DNA of 64,000 nucleotides from Brevibacillus_D fluminis_A (GTDB lineage Bacteria > Bacillota > Bacilli > Brevibacillales > Brevibacillaceae), in assembly GCF_052072235.1 (NCBI RefSeq), contig NZ_CM125436.1, forward strand, positions 1,296,001 through 1,360,000. The letters are read 5' to 3'. Positions within the stretch are counted from its first letter, which is position 1, and each line of letters opens with the position of its first letter. This document shows, piece after piece, positions 34,475-42,983 of this stretch. Under the pieces are notes generated by a model. The model worked only from the letters and a program-made list of their open reading frames with translations. It did no database searches and had not been told where the DNA came from. The position numbers were made by a program, and so were the translations under genes.

Positions 34475-36229
34475 TTGCTAAGAAAAGCGAAGATTGTCTG
34501 CACGATTGGGCCAGCGAGTGAATCTGTTTCCACATTGGTCAAAATGATCCACGCGGGGATGAACGTTGCCCGTCTGAATTTTTCCCACGGATCCCACGAG
34601 GAGCATGCTGCCCGGATTAAAAACATTCGCGAGGCAAGCGAGCAAACCGGCAAGCAGATCGCCATTTTGTTGGATACGAAAGGGCCCGAAATTCGGACAG
34701 GCACGCTTGCGGTCGATTCCGTGGAACTGGTCGAAGGAGAAATTCTGGTTTTGACGACCGAAGAGGTAGCGGGCACAGCGGAGCGCGTTTCCATTACATA
34801 CAAAGAGCTGCCCCAGGACGTCACCGTTGGCAGCACCATTTTGGTTGACGACGGTCTGATCGGGCTGGTCGTCGAAGGAATCGAAGGAACCGACATCATC
34901 TGCCGCATCAAAAACGGTGGAACATTGAAAAGCAAAAAAGGCGTGAACGTGCCAGGCGTGCAAGTCAACCTGCCGGGTATCACCAGCAAGGATGCCGAGG
35001 ATATCGTATTCGGCATCGAGCAAGGCGTCGATTTTATCGCCGCTTCCTTTGTGCGCAAAGCAGCGGACATTTTGGAGATTCGCGAAATTTTGGAGCGCCA
35101 CCACACCAAAATCGATGTGATCGCCAAAATCGAAAACCAGGAAGGCGTCGACAATGTGGACGAGATTCTGGCAGTTGCCGATGGCTTGATGGTAGCGCGC
35201 GGCGACCTTGGCGTGGAAATTCCGGCAGAAGAAGTGCCGCTCGTGCAAAAACGACTGATCTTCAAATGCAATGAGCTGGGCAAGCCGGTCATCACGGCTA
35301 CGCAAATGCTCGATTCGATGCAGCGCAATCCTCGTCCGACCCGTGCGGAAGCGAGCGACGTGGCGAACGCCATCTTTGACGGCACCGATGCGATCATGCT
35401 GTCCGGTGAAACCGCTGCGGGTAAATATCCGGTTGAATCCGTTGCCACGATGGAGCGGATTGCGGTGAGAACCGAGCAAGAGCTGAATTATCGCGAAATT
35501 TTCCAACTGCAAGCGATGCGCAAGCAAGTGACGATCACCGAGGCGATCAGCCAAGCGGTTGCCAACGCGGCGCTCGATCTGGATTCGGCTGCGATCATCA
35601 CGCCGACCGAAAGCGGTCATACTGCGCGCATGGTTTCCAAATATCGCCCGAAAGCGCCGATCATCGCGGTAACGCCGCATGCGGACGTCCTTCGCCGCCT
35701 GGCATTGGTGAACAACGTTTACCCGCTGCTGGCACCGATGGCACATACGACAGACGAAATGCTGGAGCTGTCGGTTCAGCAATCGCTCAGCTCCGGCATG
35801 GTCCGCCATGGCGATTTGGTGATCATCACCGCAGGTGTCCCTGTGCGTGAAACCGGCACGACCAATATCATGAAAATCCACGTGATCGGCGACATCATCA
35901 CGCGTGGACAAGGCATCGGACGCAAAGTGGTGACAGGCAAAGTCGTCATTGCCAACAATGCCAAAGAAGCGTTGGACAAAATGGAAGACGGCGCGATTCT
36001 GGTCACGATCGGCACCGATTCCGAAATGATTCCGGCTTTTGAACGCGCGGGCGCGGTGATCACGGAAGAGGGCGGCTTGACGTCCCACGCCGCAATCGTC
36101 GGTTTGAACTTGAATGTGCCGGTGATCGTCGGGGCAAGCCGTGCGACAGAGCTGCTGAAGGAAGGACAGACCGTTACGGTCGATACGGAGCGCGGCCACA
36201 TCTACACAGGGCTGGCGCGCGTACTGTAA
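34475..36229 (+). CDS. pyk: Pyruvate kinase with C-terminal PEP-utilizer-like domain
   Basis: 584 aa from TTG 34475, 7 nt after AGGAGGG; this gives MLRKAKIVCTIGPASES, the family start. Transfers phosphate from PEP to ADP. Barrel and catalytic segments: NFSHGSHEEH, LDTKGPEIRTG, VAKIENQEGVDNVDEI, MVARGDLGVEIPAEEVPLVQK, ITATQMLDSMQRNPRPTRAEASDVANAIFDG in order. Beyond about residue 475 it has the extra domain of Bacillus-type enzymes (ILVTIGTDSEMIPAF, EEGGLTSHAAIVGL) related to the phosphohistidine domain of PEP-utilising enzymes; the TSHA histidine is conserved. Confidence 0.96.
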   Translation: MLRKAKIVCTIGPASESVSTLVKMIHAGMNVARLNFSHGSHEEHAARIKNIREASEQTGKQIAILLDTKGPEIRTGTLAVDSVELVEGEILVLTTEEVAGTAERVSITYKELPQDVTVGSTILVDDGLIGLVVEGIEGTDIICRIKNGGTLKSKKGVNVPGVQVNLPGITSKDAEDIVFGIEQGVDFIAASFVRKAADILEIREILERHHTKIDVIAKIENQEGVDNVDEILAVADGLMVARGDLGVEIPAEEVPLVQKRLIFKCNELGKPVITATQMLDSMQRNPRPTRAEASDVANAIFDGTDAIMLSGETAAGKYPVESVATMERIAVRTEQELNYREIFQLQAMRKQVTITEAISQAVANAALDLDSAAIITPTESGHTARMVSKYRPKAPIIAVTPHADVLRRLALVNNVYPLLAPMAHTTDEMLELSVQQSLSSGMVRHGDLVIITAGVPVRETGTTNIMKIHVIGDIITRGQGIGRKVVTGKVVIANNAKEALDKMEDGAILVTIGTDSEMIPAFERAGAVITEEGGLTSHAAIVGLNLNVPVIVGASRATELLKEGQTVTVDTERGHIYTGLARVL

Positions 36230-36243
36230 GGAGTGAAAGAAAT

Positions 36244-36657
36244 ATGGCCAAACAGCAGAAGACCATCCGGTTTCGCGTTCGTTACGGCGAAACGGACCAG
36301 ATGGGCGTTGTTTACCATACGAATTACGTGAACTGGCTGGAGATCGGCAGGACGGAGTTTTTGCGCGATGCCTCCATCAGCTATCGCGAGCTGGAAACGC
36401 AGGGGCTGCTTTTGCCATTGACAGATGTGCAGGTGTCGTACAAGTCCCCTGCCCGCTATGACGACATCGTTGAAGTACGGACATGGATCGAACAGATCAC
36501 ACCGGTCCGCCTTGACTTTGGCTATGAGGTATACCGGGATGAGCAGCTGCTCGTCACCGGCACGACCAAACACGTTTTTACCAATCTCCAATTCAAACCC
36601 GTTCGCTTGCCCAAGCTGCTTCCCGAGCTGTATGAGTGGTTGGTGGCGCAGGCGTAA
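36244..36657 (+). CDS. Acyl-CoA thioesterase, 4-hydroxybenzoyl-CoA thioesterase (YbgC) family
   Basis: 137 aa, a single hot-dog domain. The active-site segment RYGETDQMGVVYHTNYVNWLE contains the catalytic Asp of the 4HBT family (ETDQMGVVYH). AAGGAG lies ahead of the ATG, and the gene follows pyk by 14 nt, so it is likely co-transcribed. Substrate not predictable; YbgC-type enzymes act on short-chain or membrane-lipid acyl-CoA. Confidence 0.9.
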   Translation: MAKQQKTIRFRVRYGETDQMGVVYHTNYVNWLEIGRTEFLRDASISYRELETQGLLLPLTDVQVSYKSPARYDDIVEVRTWIEQITPVRLDFGYEVYRDEQLLVTGTTKHVFTNLQFKPVRLPKLLPELYEWLVAQA

Positions 36658-36734
36658 GCAGCGGACGGTGCAGACATGCTGGGGTGCGCATGGAAGCGTC
36701 CCCGGTTTTGTCACGCAAAGGAGTGTGTGTGGCT

Positions 36735-37130
36735 ATGTTTCGCCTGCTTGCCGTGGTGTTCATCCTTGCCTCCGCAGTTGAGCTGTGGGGATTGTTTTTA
36801 ATGGGGAAGGCCATCGGTGCCGGACCGACCTTCCTCCTCATCCTGCTGACAGGCGTGGCAGGTGCCTATTTTGCCAAAAAGCAAGGGCTGGAGATTTTAC
36901 GATTGATCCAGGTCCAGCTTTCCCGTGGGCAAATGCCGACAGATGCTGTGATCGACGGCGTCTTTATTTTGCTAGGCGGGCTGTTCTTGATCATGCCCGG
37001 TTTTCTGGCTGATGTGGCCGGGCTTTTGCTGCTGATCCCATTGTCGCGCGCCATTTTGCGCACGCTGATCAAAGGATGGCTGTGGAAGCAGATCGCATCG
37101 GGAAGAATCCGGTTTCTGTTTCGTAGATAG
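36735..37130 (+). CDS. fxsA: FxsA family membrane protein
   Basis: 131 aa. ATG 36735 (MFRLLAVVFILASAVELWGLF) or GTG 36729, both after AAAGGAG. FxsA signature: an N-terminal helix with Glu (AVELW), GAGPTFLLILLTGVAGAYFAKKQGLEILR, and IDGVFILLGGLFLIMPGFLADVAGLLLLIP, giving three to four membrane segments. The family can relieve phage T7 exclusion when overproduced in E. coli; its normal role is unknown. The B. subtilis homologue YtwI occupies the same place after pyk. Confidence 0.9.
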   Translation: MFRLLAVVFILASAVELWGLFLMGKAIGAGPTFLLILLTGVAGAYFAKKQGLEILRLIQVQLSRGQMPTDAVIDGVFILLGGLFLIMPGFLADVAGLLLLIPLSRAILRTLIKGWLWKQIASGRIRFLFRR

Positions 37131-37219
37131 TTACAGCAGTTCCATGCACATTGGAATGGTGACGGTTCCGTTGAAAGCCTGTTACAATAACTCCAATTCT
37201 TAGATGGAGGTTATTGGAA

Positions 37220-37801
37220 GTGGGAACAACGATCGCGCTTGTTGTGTTTGATGATTTTACGGACCTCGACTTGTTTTTGCCTTGGGATTTGTTGAACCGT
37301 GTCCGATTGGTCGGCGGCAGAGACGATTGGCATGTGAAAATCGTTGGGACGGAAGCTACTCATGTTTCGCAAGCGGGACTGCGCATTCCAACCATAGGAT
37401 TTGTGGAGGAAGCTGCTGATGCCGATGCGGTACTTTTCACCAGCGGACCCCGCGTGCCCTCGCTTATTGAGGACGGGGCATACATGAATCGGTTCTCGCT
37501 TTCGCCCGAACGGCAGCTGATCGGCTCAATGTGTTCGGGGGCTTTGTTTTTGGCAAAGCTGGGATTGTTGACGGGGATGGAAGCGACCACTTATCCGACG
37601 CGGCGAAAGCTGCTTGCCTCCATGGGCGCGAAAGTCGTGGACAGAGGGTTTGTGCAAAACGGGAATGTCGCAACCGCTGCCGGCTGTTTGGCAGGACAGG
37701 ACTTGTCGGCCTGGATAATCCGCAGCCTGGCTGGTCAAGAGATGGTGGACAGTGTGATCGACTCGGTTTTGCCAGTAGAGCAAATGGTCATCACGAGGTA
37801 A
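37220..37801 (+). CDS. DJ-1/PfpI family protein
   Basis: 193 aa from GTG 37220, 9 nt after GGAGG (the TTG at 37214 is only 3 nt away). Begins IALVVFDDFTDLDLFLPWDLL, as in the glutamine-amidotransferase-like group that includes isonitrile hydratase and the N-terminal domain of AraC-type regulators. The nucleophile elbow is GSMCSGALFLAKLGLL, with Cys about residue 107 followed by Ser-Gly. No HTH is attached. The reaction is unknown. It stands alone, followed by a terminator. Confidence 0.85.
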   Translation: MGTTIALVVFDDFTDLDLFLPWDLLNRVRLVGGRDDWHVKIVGTEATHVSQAGLRIPTIGFVEEAADADAVLFTSGPRVPSLIEDGAYMNRFSLSPERQLIGSMCSGALFLAKLGLLTGMEATTYPTRRKLLASMGAKVVDRGFVQNGNVATAAGCLAGQDLSAWIIRSLAGQEMVDSVIDSVLPVEQMVITR

Positions 37802-37833
37802 TGGAAAAAATTTCATCAGCACAACAGCAAGAA

Positions 37834-37870
37834 GCCCAACGCAGACTTGATGCAGCGTTGGGCTTTTTTT
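37834..37870. terminator. Terminator between the PfpI gene and ytvI
   Basis: GCCCAACGC...GCGTTGGGC with a 12-nt loop and TTTTTTT. Serves the plus-strand gene; the minus-strand ytvI ends just beyond. Confidence 0.85.
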
Positions 37871-37885
37871 CTAAAGAAGTTTTTC

Positions 37886-39010
37886 TTAGGTCCCTTTGAT
37901 ATACAGCCATATATCCTTGTGCACGCACGCTTTGAACAAGGCGTTGATCAGCACGAGGCTCACTGGGCCGACGATCAGCCCAAGGAAGCCGAACAAGCTG
38001 TAGCCAATGAACAGCGCGACCAAGGTCAGAAGCGGATCGAGCCCGACATTTTCGGCGACAACTTTCGGCTCGATGATTTGGCGGACGATCAGCACTACCG
38101 CATACAGAATGGCGAGGCCGATGACCAGGCTGTAGTTGCCTTTGAAGAACATGTAGACAATCCAGGGGACGAAAATCGTTCCGGTTCCGAGGTATGGTAG
38201 CAGATCGACCACGCCGGTTAAAAGTCCGATGGTGACGGCGTACGGCACTCCCATGATCAACAGCCCGATGATCACGATCACCGCCGTGATAGCGACGAGC
38301 GTAATCTGCGCCTTGATAAACCCGACCAGTGCATTCCGCAAATCGAGGATCACGGTGTCCATGCGGCTGTTTACTCGCTGCGGCAAGATCCGACGGAAGC
38401 GATTGCGCCACAAGTAAAAGTCTTTGCTGATGAAAAACGCACCCATCAGCGAGATGACGAATACAGTCGCCAAATTCGGCAACGACAGCAGCAACGTTTT
38501 CACCGCATCGAGGAAATTGAGGGCGAACTGCTTGCTGCCTTGGGAGATGGAGGATACGGTTTTGCCAATGGTGTCTTTCACCGTTTCCTGGTAGCTCGGA
38601 TCAAGCTGGGCGTACATGAACTGGATACGGTTGTAGATGCCGTTCAACGTCTCCTGCGTTATGAAGCTCTGGACGTAGCCAGACAGCTCATTGAGCGTGT
38701 GCGGCAGCTTGGTGGTCAAATTCCCTATCTCGATCACCGTAAACGTCACAACAAGCGTGACAGCCCCTACGACGATGGCTAACAGCAAGATCAGTGCAAT
38801 AAGCACGCCGAGCCAACGGGGAAACTTGGCCCGCTTGGAAAGGACGTTGACCAGCGGGTTGATCGCCAGGGCGATGAGTACGGAGATTAGAAATGGGTAT
38901 AGTAAAGGTGTTGCGAAGACAACGACCTTAACTCCAACATACACCAACAGCACAACCCACAAAAAACGGATGATTTGAAACAGGCGAACCTGCCAGTTAT
39001 GTATGTTCAA
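37886..39010 (-). CDS. ytvI: AI-2E family transporter, YtvI-type sporulation membrane protein
   Basis: 374 aa. I choose TTG 39010: an AAAGGGGAAG ribosome binding site lies just before it, inside the longer frame that begins with ATG 39028, which itself has no ribosome binding site. Seven to eight hydrophobic segments with the AI-2E domain: a large loop (about 100-190), then FVISLMGAFFISKD, GFIKAQITLVAITAVI, GVPYAVTIGLLTGVVDLLPYLG, and EPKVVAENVGLDPLLTLVALFIGYSLFGFLG. Position between fxsA and citZ agrees with B. subtilis ytvI, but here it is on the opposite strand from its neighbours. Confidence 0.87.
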   Translation of the reverse strand: MNIHNWQVRLFQIIRFLWVVLLVYVGVKVVVFATPLLYPFLISVLIALAINPLVNVLSKRAKFPRWLGVLIALILLLAIVVGAVTLVVTFTVIEIGNLTTKLPHTLNELSGYVQSFITQETLNGIYNRIQFMYAQLDPSYQETVKDTIGKTVSSISQGSKQFALNFLDAVKTLLLSLPNLATVFVISLMGAFFISKDFYLWRNRFRRILPQRVNSRMDTVILDLRNALVGFIKAQITLVAITAVIVIIGLLIMGVPYAVTIGLLTGVVDLLPYLGTGTIFVPWIVYMFFKGNYSLVIGLAILYAVVLIVRQIIEPKVVAENVGLDPLLTLVALFIGYSLFGFLGLIVGPVSLVLINALFKACVHKDIWLYIKGT

Positions 39011-39123
39011 CCGCTCTTCCCCTTTCATGAAAATGTAACTTTATTGTAACGAAATTATGCTATTCTTTCCAATACACGCTGTGAGAAAAATAAAACCCTT
39101 TTTCGCTCTATGAAACTTTAGTA

Positions 39124-39152
39124 TTCACAAATCGGACAATATTTACTATAAT
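39124..39152 (+). promoter_or_regulatory. Sigma-A promoter of citZ
   Basis: TTCACA (39124-39129), a 17-nt spacer and TATAAT (39147-39152). It leaves a leader of about 155 nt before the citZ ATG. The 39011-39316 interval contains no gene; the leader has no obvious riboswitch but is long enough for control. Confidence 0.7.
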
Positions 39153-39316
39153 GATGTCCGAGAACGAAAGTTTTTCTTTCTTTTCGTTGCCGGGCTCTGT
39201 CGTTTCATCCGTCTCTCTTTTCGTCGATGCAAAAGACAGACGACCTACGATCGATACAGAAAATCGGCGGAAAAGAGAGGGCCTTACAGATCATGACAGG
39301 TAAAGGAGAGAGAACT

Positions 39317-40429
39317 ATGACAACGACTCGTGGGCTTGAAGGTGTGGTTGCAGCGCAATCTGCGATCTGTTCCATCGTTGACGGTGTACTCTGTTACGGC
39401 GGCATTAATGTCGATGAATTGGCTGAAAACGCTACCTTTGAAGAAGTAATTTATCTTCTGTGGCACGGTGTTCTGCCTAAACGTGAACAGCTCGATGAGC
39501 TGAAAAAAGAGCTTGGCATTAATGCCGTCGTACCAAAAGAAGTAATTGACGCAATCCGCTCTTATCCGGCGGGTGTGCATCCGATGTCCGTTCTGCGCAC
39601 AGCGGTGTCCACACTTGCTTTGTATGACGCGGAAGCGCAGGATATGTCCAAAGAAGCGAACTATCGCAAATCGATCCGCCTGATGGCGCAAACGCCAACG
39701 CTGATCGCTGCTTATGCGCGCATTCGCAAAGGGTTGGAGCCTGTCCAACCGAACCCGGAATACGGCGTTGCGAAAAACTTCCTGTACATGCTCAACGGAA
39801 CAGAACCAACCGAAACAGCGGTCAAAGCCTTCGACACAGCTCTGATTCTTCACGCTGATCATGAATTTAACGCTTCCACATTCGCGGCTCGCGTAACCGT
39901 TGCGACGCTGACTGACATTTATTCCGGTGTGGTTTCTGCAATCGGCACGCTGAAAGGGCCTCTGCATGGCGGAGCCAACGAGCAAGTGGCAGCGATGCTG
40001 GGCGAAATCGGCACCGTGGAAAACGTGGAGCCATTCATCCACAATGCGCTTGAAAACAAAGTGAAAATCATGGGCTTCGGTCACCGTGTCTACAAGGACG
40101 GCGACCCGCGCGCCAAATGGCTGCGTCAAATGTCCAAAGAACTGACAACGCAAATCGGACGCAGCGACCTGTACGAGATGTCTGTCAAAATCGAAGAACT
40201 GGTGACAGGCGAAAAAGGCTTGAAACCAAACGTAGACTTCTATTCCGCTTCCGTGTACATCGCACTGGGACTGGAAACCGATCTCTACACGCCAATTTTT
40301 GCCATCAGCCGCATGTCCGGCTGGACTGCGCACATCATGGAACAGTTTGAAAACAATCGCCTGATTCGTCCGCGCGCGGATTATATCGGCCCGGTCAATC
40401 AACACTACGTTCCGATTGACCAGCGATAA
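39317..40429 (+). CDS. citZ: Citrate synthase
   Basis: 370 aa from ATG 39317, after AAAGGAGAG; the open frame upstream is not part of the family alignment. Condenses oxaloacetate and acetyl-CoA at the entry to the citric acid cycle. Begins MTTTRGLEGVVAAQSA as CitZ does. Active-site histidines lie in LILHADHEFNASTF and GPLHGGANEQ, and the catalytic Asp in NVDFYSASVY; MGFGHRVYKDGDPRA is also present. First gene of citZ-icd-mdh behind a clear sigma-A promoter; a hairpin separates it from icd. Confidence 0.97.
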   Translation: MTTTRGLEGVVAAQSAICSIVDGVLCYGGINVDELAENATFEEVIYLLWHGVLPKREQLDELKKELGINAVVPKEVIDAIRSYPAGVHPMSVLRTAVSTLALYDAEAQDMSKEANYRKSIRLMAQTPTLIAAYARIRKGLEPVQPNPEYGVAKNFLYMLNGTEPTETAVKAFDTALILHADHEFNASTFAARVTVATLTDIYSGVVSAIGTLKGPLHGGANEQVAAMLGEIGTVENVEPFIHNALENKVKIMGFGHRVYKDGDPRAKWLRQMSKELTTQIGRSDLYEMSVKIEELVTGEKGLKPNVDFYSASVYIALGLETDLYTPIFAISRMSGWTAHIMEQFENNRLIRPRADYIGPVNQHYVPIDQR

Positions 40430-40446
40430 ATTCAGGTTTATCATGG

Positions 40447-40485
40447 CGTAGAAGGACTACCACCAGCTTGTGGTAGTTCTCTACG
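40447..40485 (+). other. Intercistronic hairpin citZ-icd
   Basis: CGTAGA-AGG-ACTACCAC-CAGCTT-GTGGTAGT-TC-TCTACG, 14 paired bases with small internal mismatches and no T-run. Likely an mRNA processing or stability element rather than a terminator. Confidence 0.6.
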
Positions 40486-40549
40486 TCTGTCATTGTTTAC
40501 AACTTTTAACTTCAACAGAAGTGAACGAATCATAATGGAGGGGTTTTCC

Positions 40550-41833
40550 TTGTTCAAACATTTGGCACAGCCTGCTGCAGGCGAAAAAATCACAGTCGAT
40601 AACGGCAAACTCAACGTACCTAACAATCCAATCATCCCTTTTATCGAAGGTGACGGTACCGGTCCTGACATTTGGAACGCTTCCGTACGCGTACTCGATG
40701 CAGCGGTTGAAAAAGCATACAAAGGCGAAAAGAAAATCGCGTGGTTCGAAGTGTTCGCTGGTGAAAAAGCGTTCAACAACTACGGCGAATGGCTGCCTGA
40801 AGATACACTTACTGCAATCAACGAATACCTGATCGCGATCAAAGGTCCTTTGACCACACCGGTAGGCGGCGGAATCCGCTCCATCAACGTGGCACTGCGC
40901 CAAGAGCTGGACCTGTACGCATGCGTTCGTCCTGTTCAATACTTTGAAGGTGTACCATCCCCTGTGAAACACCCTGAGCAAACCGACATGGTGATCTTCC
41001 GCGAAAACACAGAAGACATCTATGCGGGCGTTGAGTGGGCAGAAGGCACACCTGAAGTGAAAAAAGTGATCGAGTTCCTGCAAAAAGAAATGGGCGTGAA
41101 AAAAATCCGCTTCCCGGAAACGTCCGGTATCGGGATCAAGCCTGTATCCAAAGAAGGTACAGAGCGCCTGGTTCGCGCAGCGATCAACTATGCATTGGAA
41201 AACAACCGCAAATCCGTAACATTGGTACACAAAGGCAACATCATGAAATTCACCGAGGGCGCGTTCAAAAGCTGGGGTTACGCACTGGCTGAAGCTGAAT
41301 TCGGCGATCGCGTGTTCACATGGGCACAATACGACCGCATCAAAGCGGAAGGCGGCGACGCTGACAAAGCGCAAAAAGAAGCGGAAGCAGCTGGCAAAAT
41401 CATCGTGAAAGATGTAATCGCCGACGCATTCCTGCAACAAATTCTGACTCGTCCGGCTGAGTACGATGTTGTAGCTACACTGAACCTGAACGGTGACTAC
41501 ATCTCCGACGCGCTGGCTGCACAAGTAGGCGGTATCGGTATCGCTCCAGGTGCGAACATCAACTACGTAACCGGTCACGCTGTATTCGAAGCAACACATG
41601 GTACAGCTCCAAAATACGCTGGTTTGGACAAAGTGAACCCATCTTCCGTGATCCTCTCCGGGGAAATGCTGTTCCGTCACCTCGGCTGGAACGAAGCGGC
41701 TGATCTGATCATCAACTCCATGGAGAAAACAATCTCCGCAAAAACCGTTACGTACGACTTTGCTCGCCTGATGGAAGGTGCTTCCGAACTGAAATGCTCG
41801 GAATTTGCTGATGCATTGATCAAAAACATGTAA
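40550..41833 (+). CDS. icd: Isocitrate dehydrogenase, NADP-dependent
   Basis: 427 aa from TTG 40550, 6 nt after GGAGGGG, giving MFKHLAQPAAGEKITV; the open upstream frame has no ribosome binding site. Oxidative decarboxylation of isocitrate to 2-oxoglutarate. Seen: IPFIEGDGTGPDIW, GPLTTPVGGGIRSINVALRQ, VIFRENTEDIYAGVEW, the phosphorylatable-serine region of E. coli type (GGIRSINV), KGNIMKFTEGAF, and GTAPKYAGLDKVNPSSVIL. The TTG start is unusual for such a highly expressed enzyme. mdh follows 45 nt later. Confidence 0.96.
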   Translation: MFKHLAQPAAGEKITVDNGKLNVPNNPIIPFIEGDGTGPDIWNASVRVLDAAVEKAYKGEKKIAWFEVFAGEKAFNNYGEWLPEDTLTAINEYLIAIKGPLTTPVGGGIRSINVALRQELDLYACVRPVQYFEGVPSPVKHPEQTDMVIFRENTEDIYAGVEWAEGTPEVKKVIEFLQKEMGVKKIRFPETSGIGIKPVSKEGTERLVRAAINYALENNRKSVTLVHKGNIMKFTEGAFKSWGYALAEAEFGDRVFTWAQYDRIKAEGGDADKAQKEAEAAGKIIVKDVIADAFLQQILTRPAEYDVVATLNLNGDYISDALAAQVGGIGIAPGANINYVTGHAVFEATHGTAPKYAGLDKVNPSSVILSGEMLFRHLGWNEAADLIINSMEKTISAKTVTYDFARLMEGASELKCSEFADALIKNM

Positions 41834-41878
41834 TATAGAGGTGTACAACGAAAAAGGAAATACAAGGAGGGAACAAAT

Positions 41879-42817
41879 GTGAGTTTCAATCGTAAAAAAA
41901 TTGCCGTGATCGGCAGTGGTTTTACCGGAGCAACAACAGCATTCATCCTTGGCCAAAAAGAACTGGGTGACATCGTTCTGGTTGACATCCCTCAACTGGA
42001 AAACCCGACCAAAGGGAAAGCGCTCGACATGATGGAGTCGTCCCCGGTTTTGGGTTTTGACGCGAACATCACGGGAACCGCGAATTATGAGGACATCAAA
42101 GATGCTGACATGGTCATCATCACCGCAGGTATCGCGCGTAAACCAGGCATGTCCCGTGACGACTTGGTCAACACGAATGCTGGCATCATGCGCTCCGTAG
42201 CAGAGCAAGTGAAAACCTATGCTCCAAACTCCGTTGTTATTGTATTGTCCAATCCAGTTGACGCCATGACGTACACCTTCTTCAAAACATCCGGCTTCCC
42301 GAAAGAGCGCGTAATCGGCCAATCCGGCGTTTTGGATACAGCCCGCTTCCGCACGTTCGTCGCGCAAGAGCTGAACGTATCGGTTGAGGATGTAACAGGA
42401 TTTGTACTGGGCGGCCACGGCGACGAAATGGTGCCATTGGTTCGCTACTCCTATGCTGGCGGCATCCCGCTCGAAACCTTGATTCCGAAGGATCGTCTGG
42501 ATGCAATCGTTGAGCGTACCCGCAAAGGCGGCGGCGAGATCGTCGCGCTCCTCGGCAACGGTTCCGCTTACTATGCACCGGCAGCAGCGCTGGTACAAAT
42601 GGCTGAAGCCATCATCAAAGACAAGAAGCGCATCCTGCCATCCATCGCGTATTTGGAAGGCGAATACGGCTACAACGATCTCTACCTGGGCGTACCTACC
42701 CTCCTGGGCGCAAAAGGCATCGAGAAAGTATACGAGCTGGAATTGACGGCGGAAGAAAGAGCAGCTTTGGACAAATCTGCCGATTCGGTTCGCAACGTCA
42801 TGAAAGTTTTGGCATAA
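41879..42817 (+). CDS. mdh: Malate dehydrogenase, LDH-like type
   Basis: 312 aa, GTG start after AAGGAGGG. Interconverts malate and oxaloacetate with NAD. NAD-binding GSGFTGATTAFIL and acidic VDIPQLE; catalytic pair in VLGGHGDEMVPL (His) and the Asp/Arg region LDTARFRTFVAQEL; substrate-binding ARKPGMSRDDL, where Arg positions give malate rather than lactate specificity. Last gene of the citZ-icd-mdh operon; a strong terminator follows. Confidence 0.97.
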   Translation: MSFNRKKIAVIGSGFTGATTAFILGQKELGDIVLVDIPQLENPTKGKALDMMESSPVLGFDANITGTANYEDIKDADMVIITAGIARKPGMSRDDLVNTNAGIMRSVAEQVKTYAPNSVVIVLSNPVDAMTYTFFKTSGFPKERVIGQSGVLDTARFRTFVAQELNVSVEDVTGFVLGGHGDEMVPLVRYSYAGGIPLETLIPKDRLDAIVERTRKGGGEIVALLGNGSAYYAPAAALVQMAEAIIKDKKRILPSIAYLEGEYGYNDLYLGVPTLLGAKGIEKVYELELTAEERAALDKSADSVRNVMKVLA

Positions 42818-42835
42818 AAAGCGATAGGAAAAAGC

Positions 42836-42870
42836 AAAGGGGCTTGCCTGCGGGCAGCCCCTTTTTTTCA
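42836..42870 (+). terminator. Terminator of citZ-icd-mdh
   Basis: AAAGGGGC...GCCCCTTT stem with inner GC pairing and TTTTTTT. Confidence 0.85.
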
Positions 42871-42933
42871 CTTCAGTTTCCTTCCGAATAATACAGCAAA
42901 GTTAAAATACTTATAGATACAATCCACATCGGC

Positions 42934-42973
42934 AAAAAAAGAAGGTAGGCGCTTTCGATGCGCGTACCTTCTT
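42934..42973 (-). terminator. Terminator of the permease/C-N hydrolase operon
   Basis: Minus-strand AAGAAGGTACGCGC-ATCGAAA-GCGCCTACCTTCTT followed by TTTTTGCC. Placed 11 nt after the hydrolase stop. Confidence 0.85.
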
Positions 42974-42983
42974 GAATTTTCAA

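Noticed and set aside
40447..40485. Transcription terminator between citZ and icd
   Set aside because: The stem is strong but there is no T-run and the genes form a conserved operon.
40490..42871. A 793-codon open frame antisense to icd and mdh
   Set aside because: It runs across two complete well-known genes and their gap. Its composition (His, Phe, Cys, Arg rich) is that of a shadow frame.
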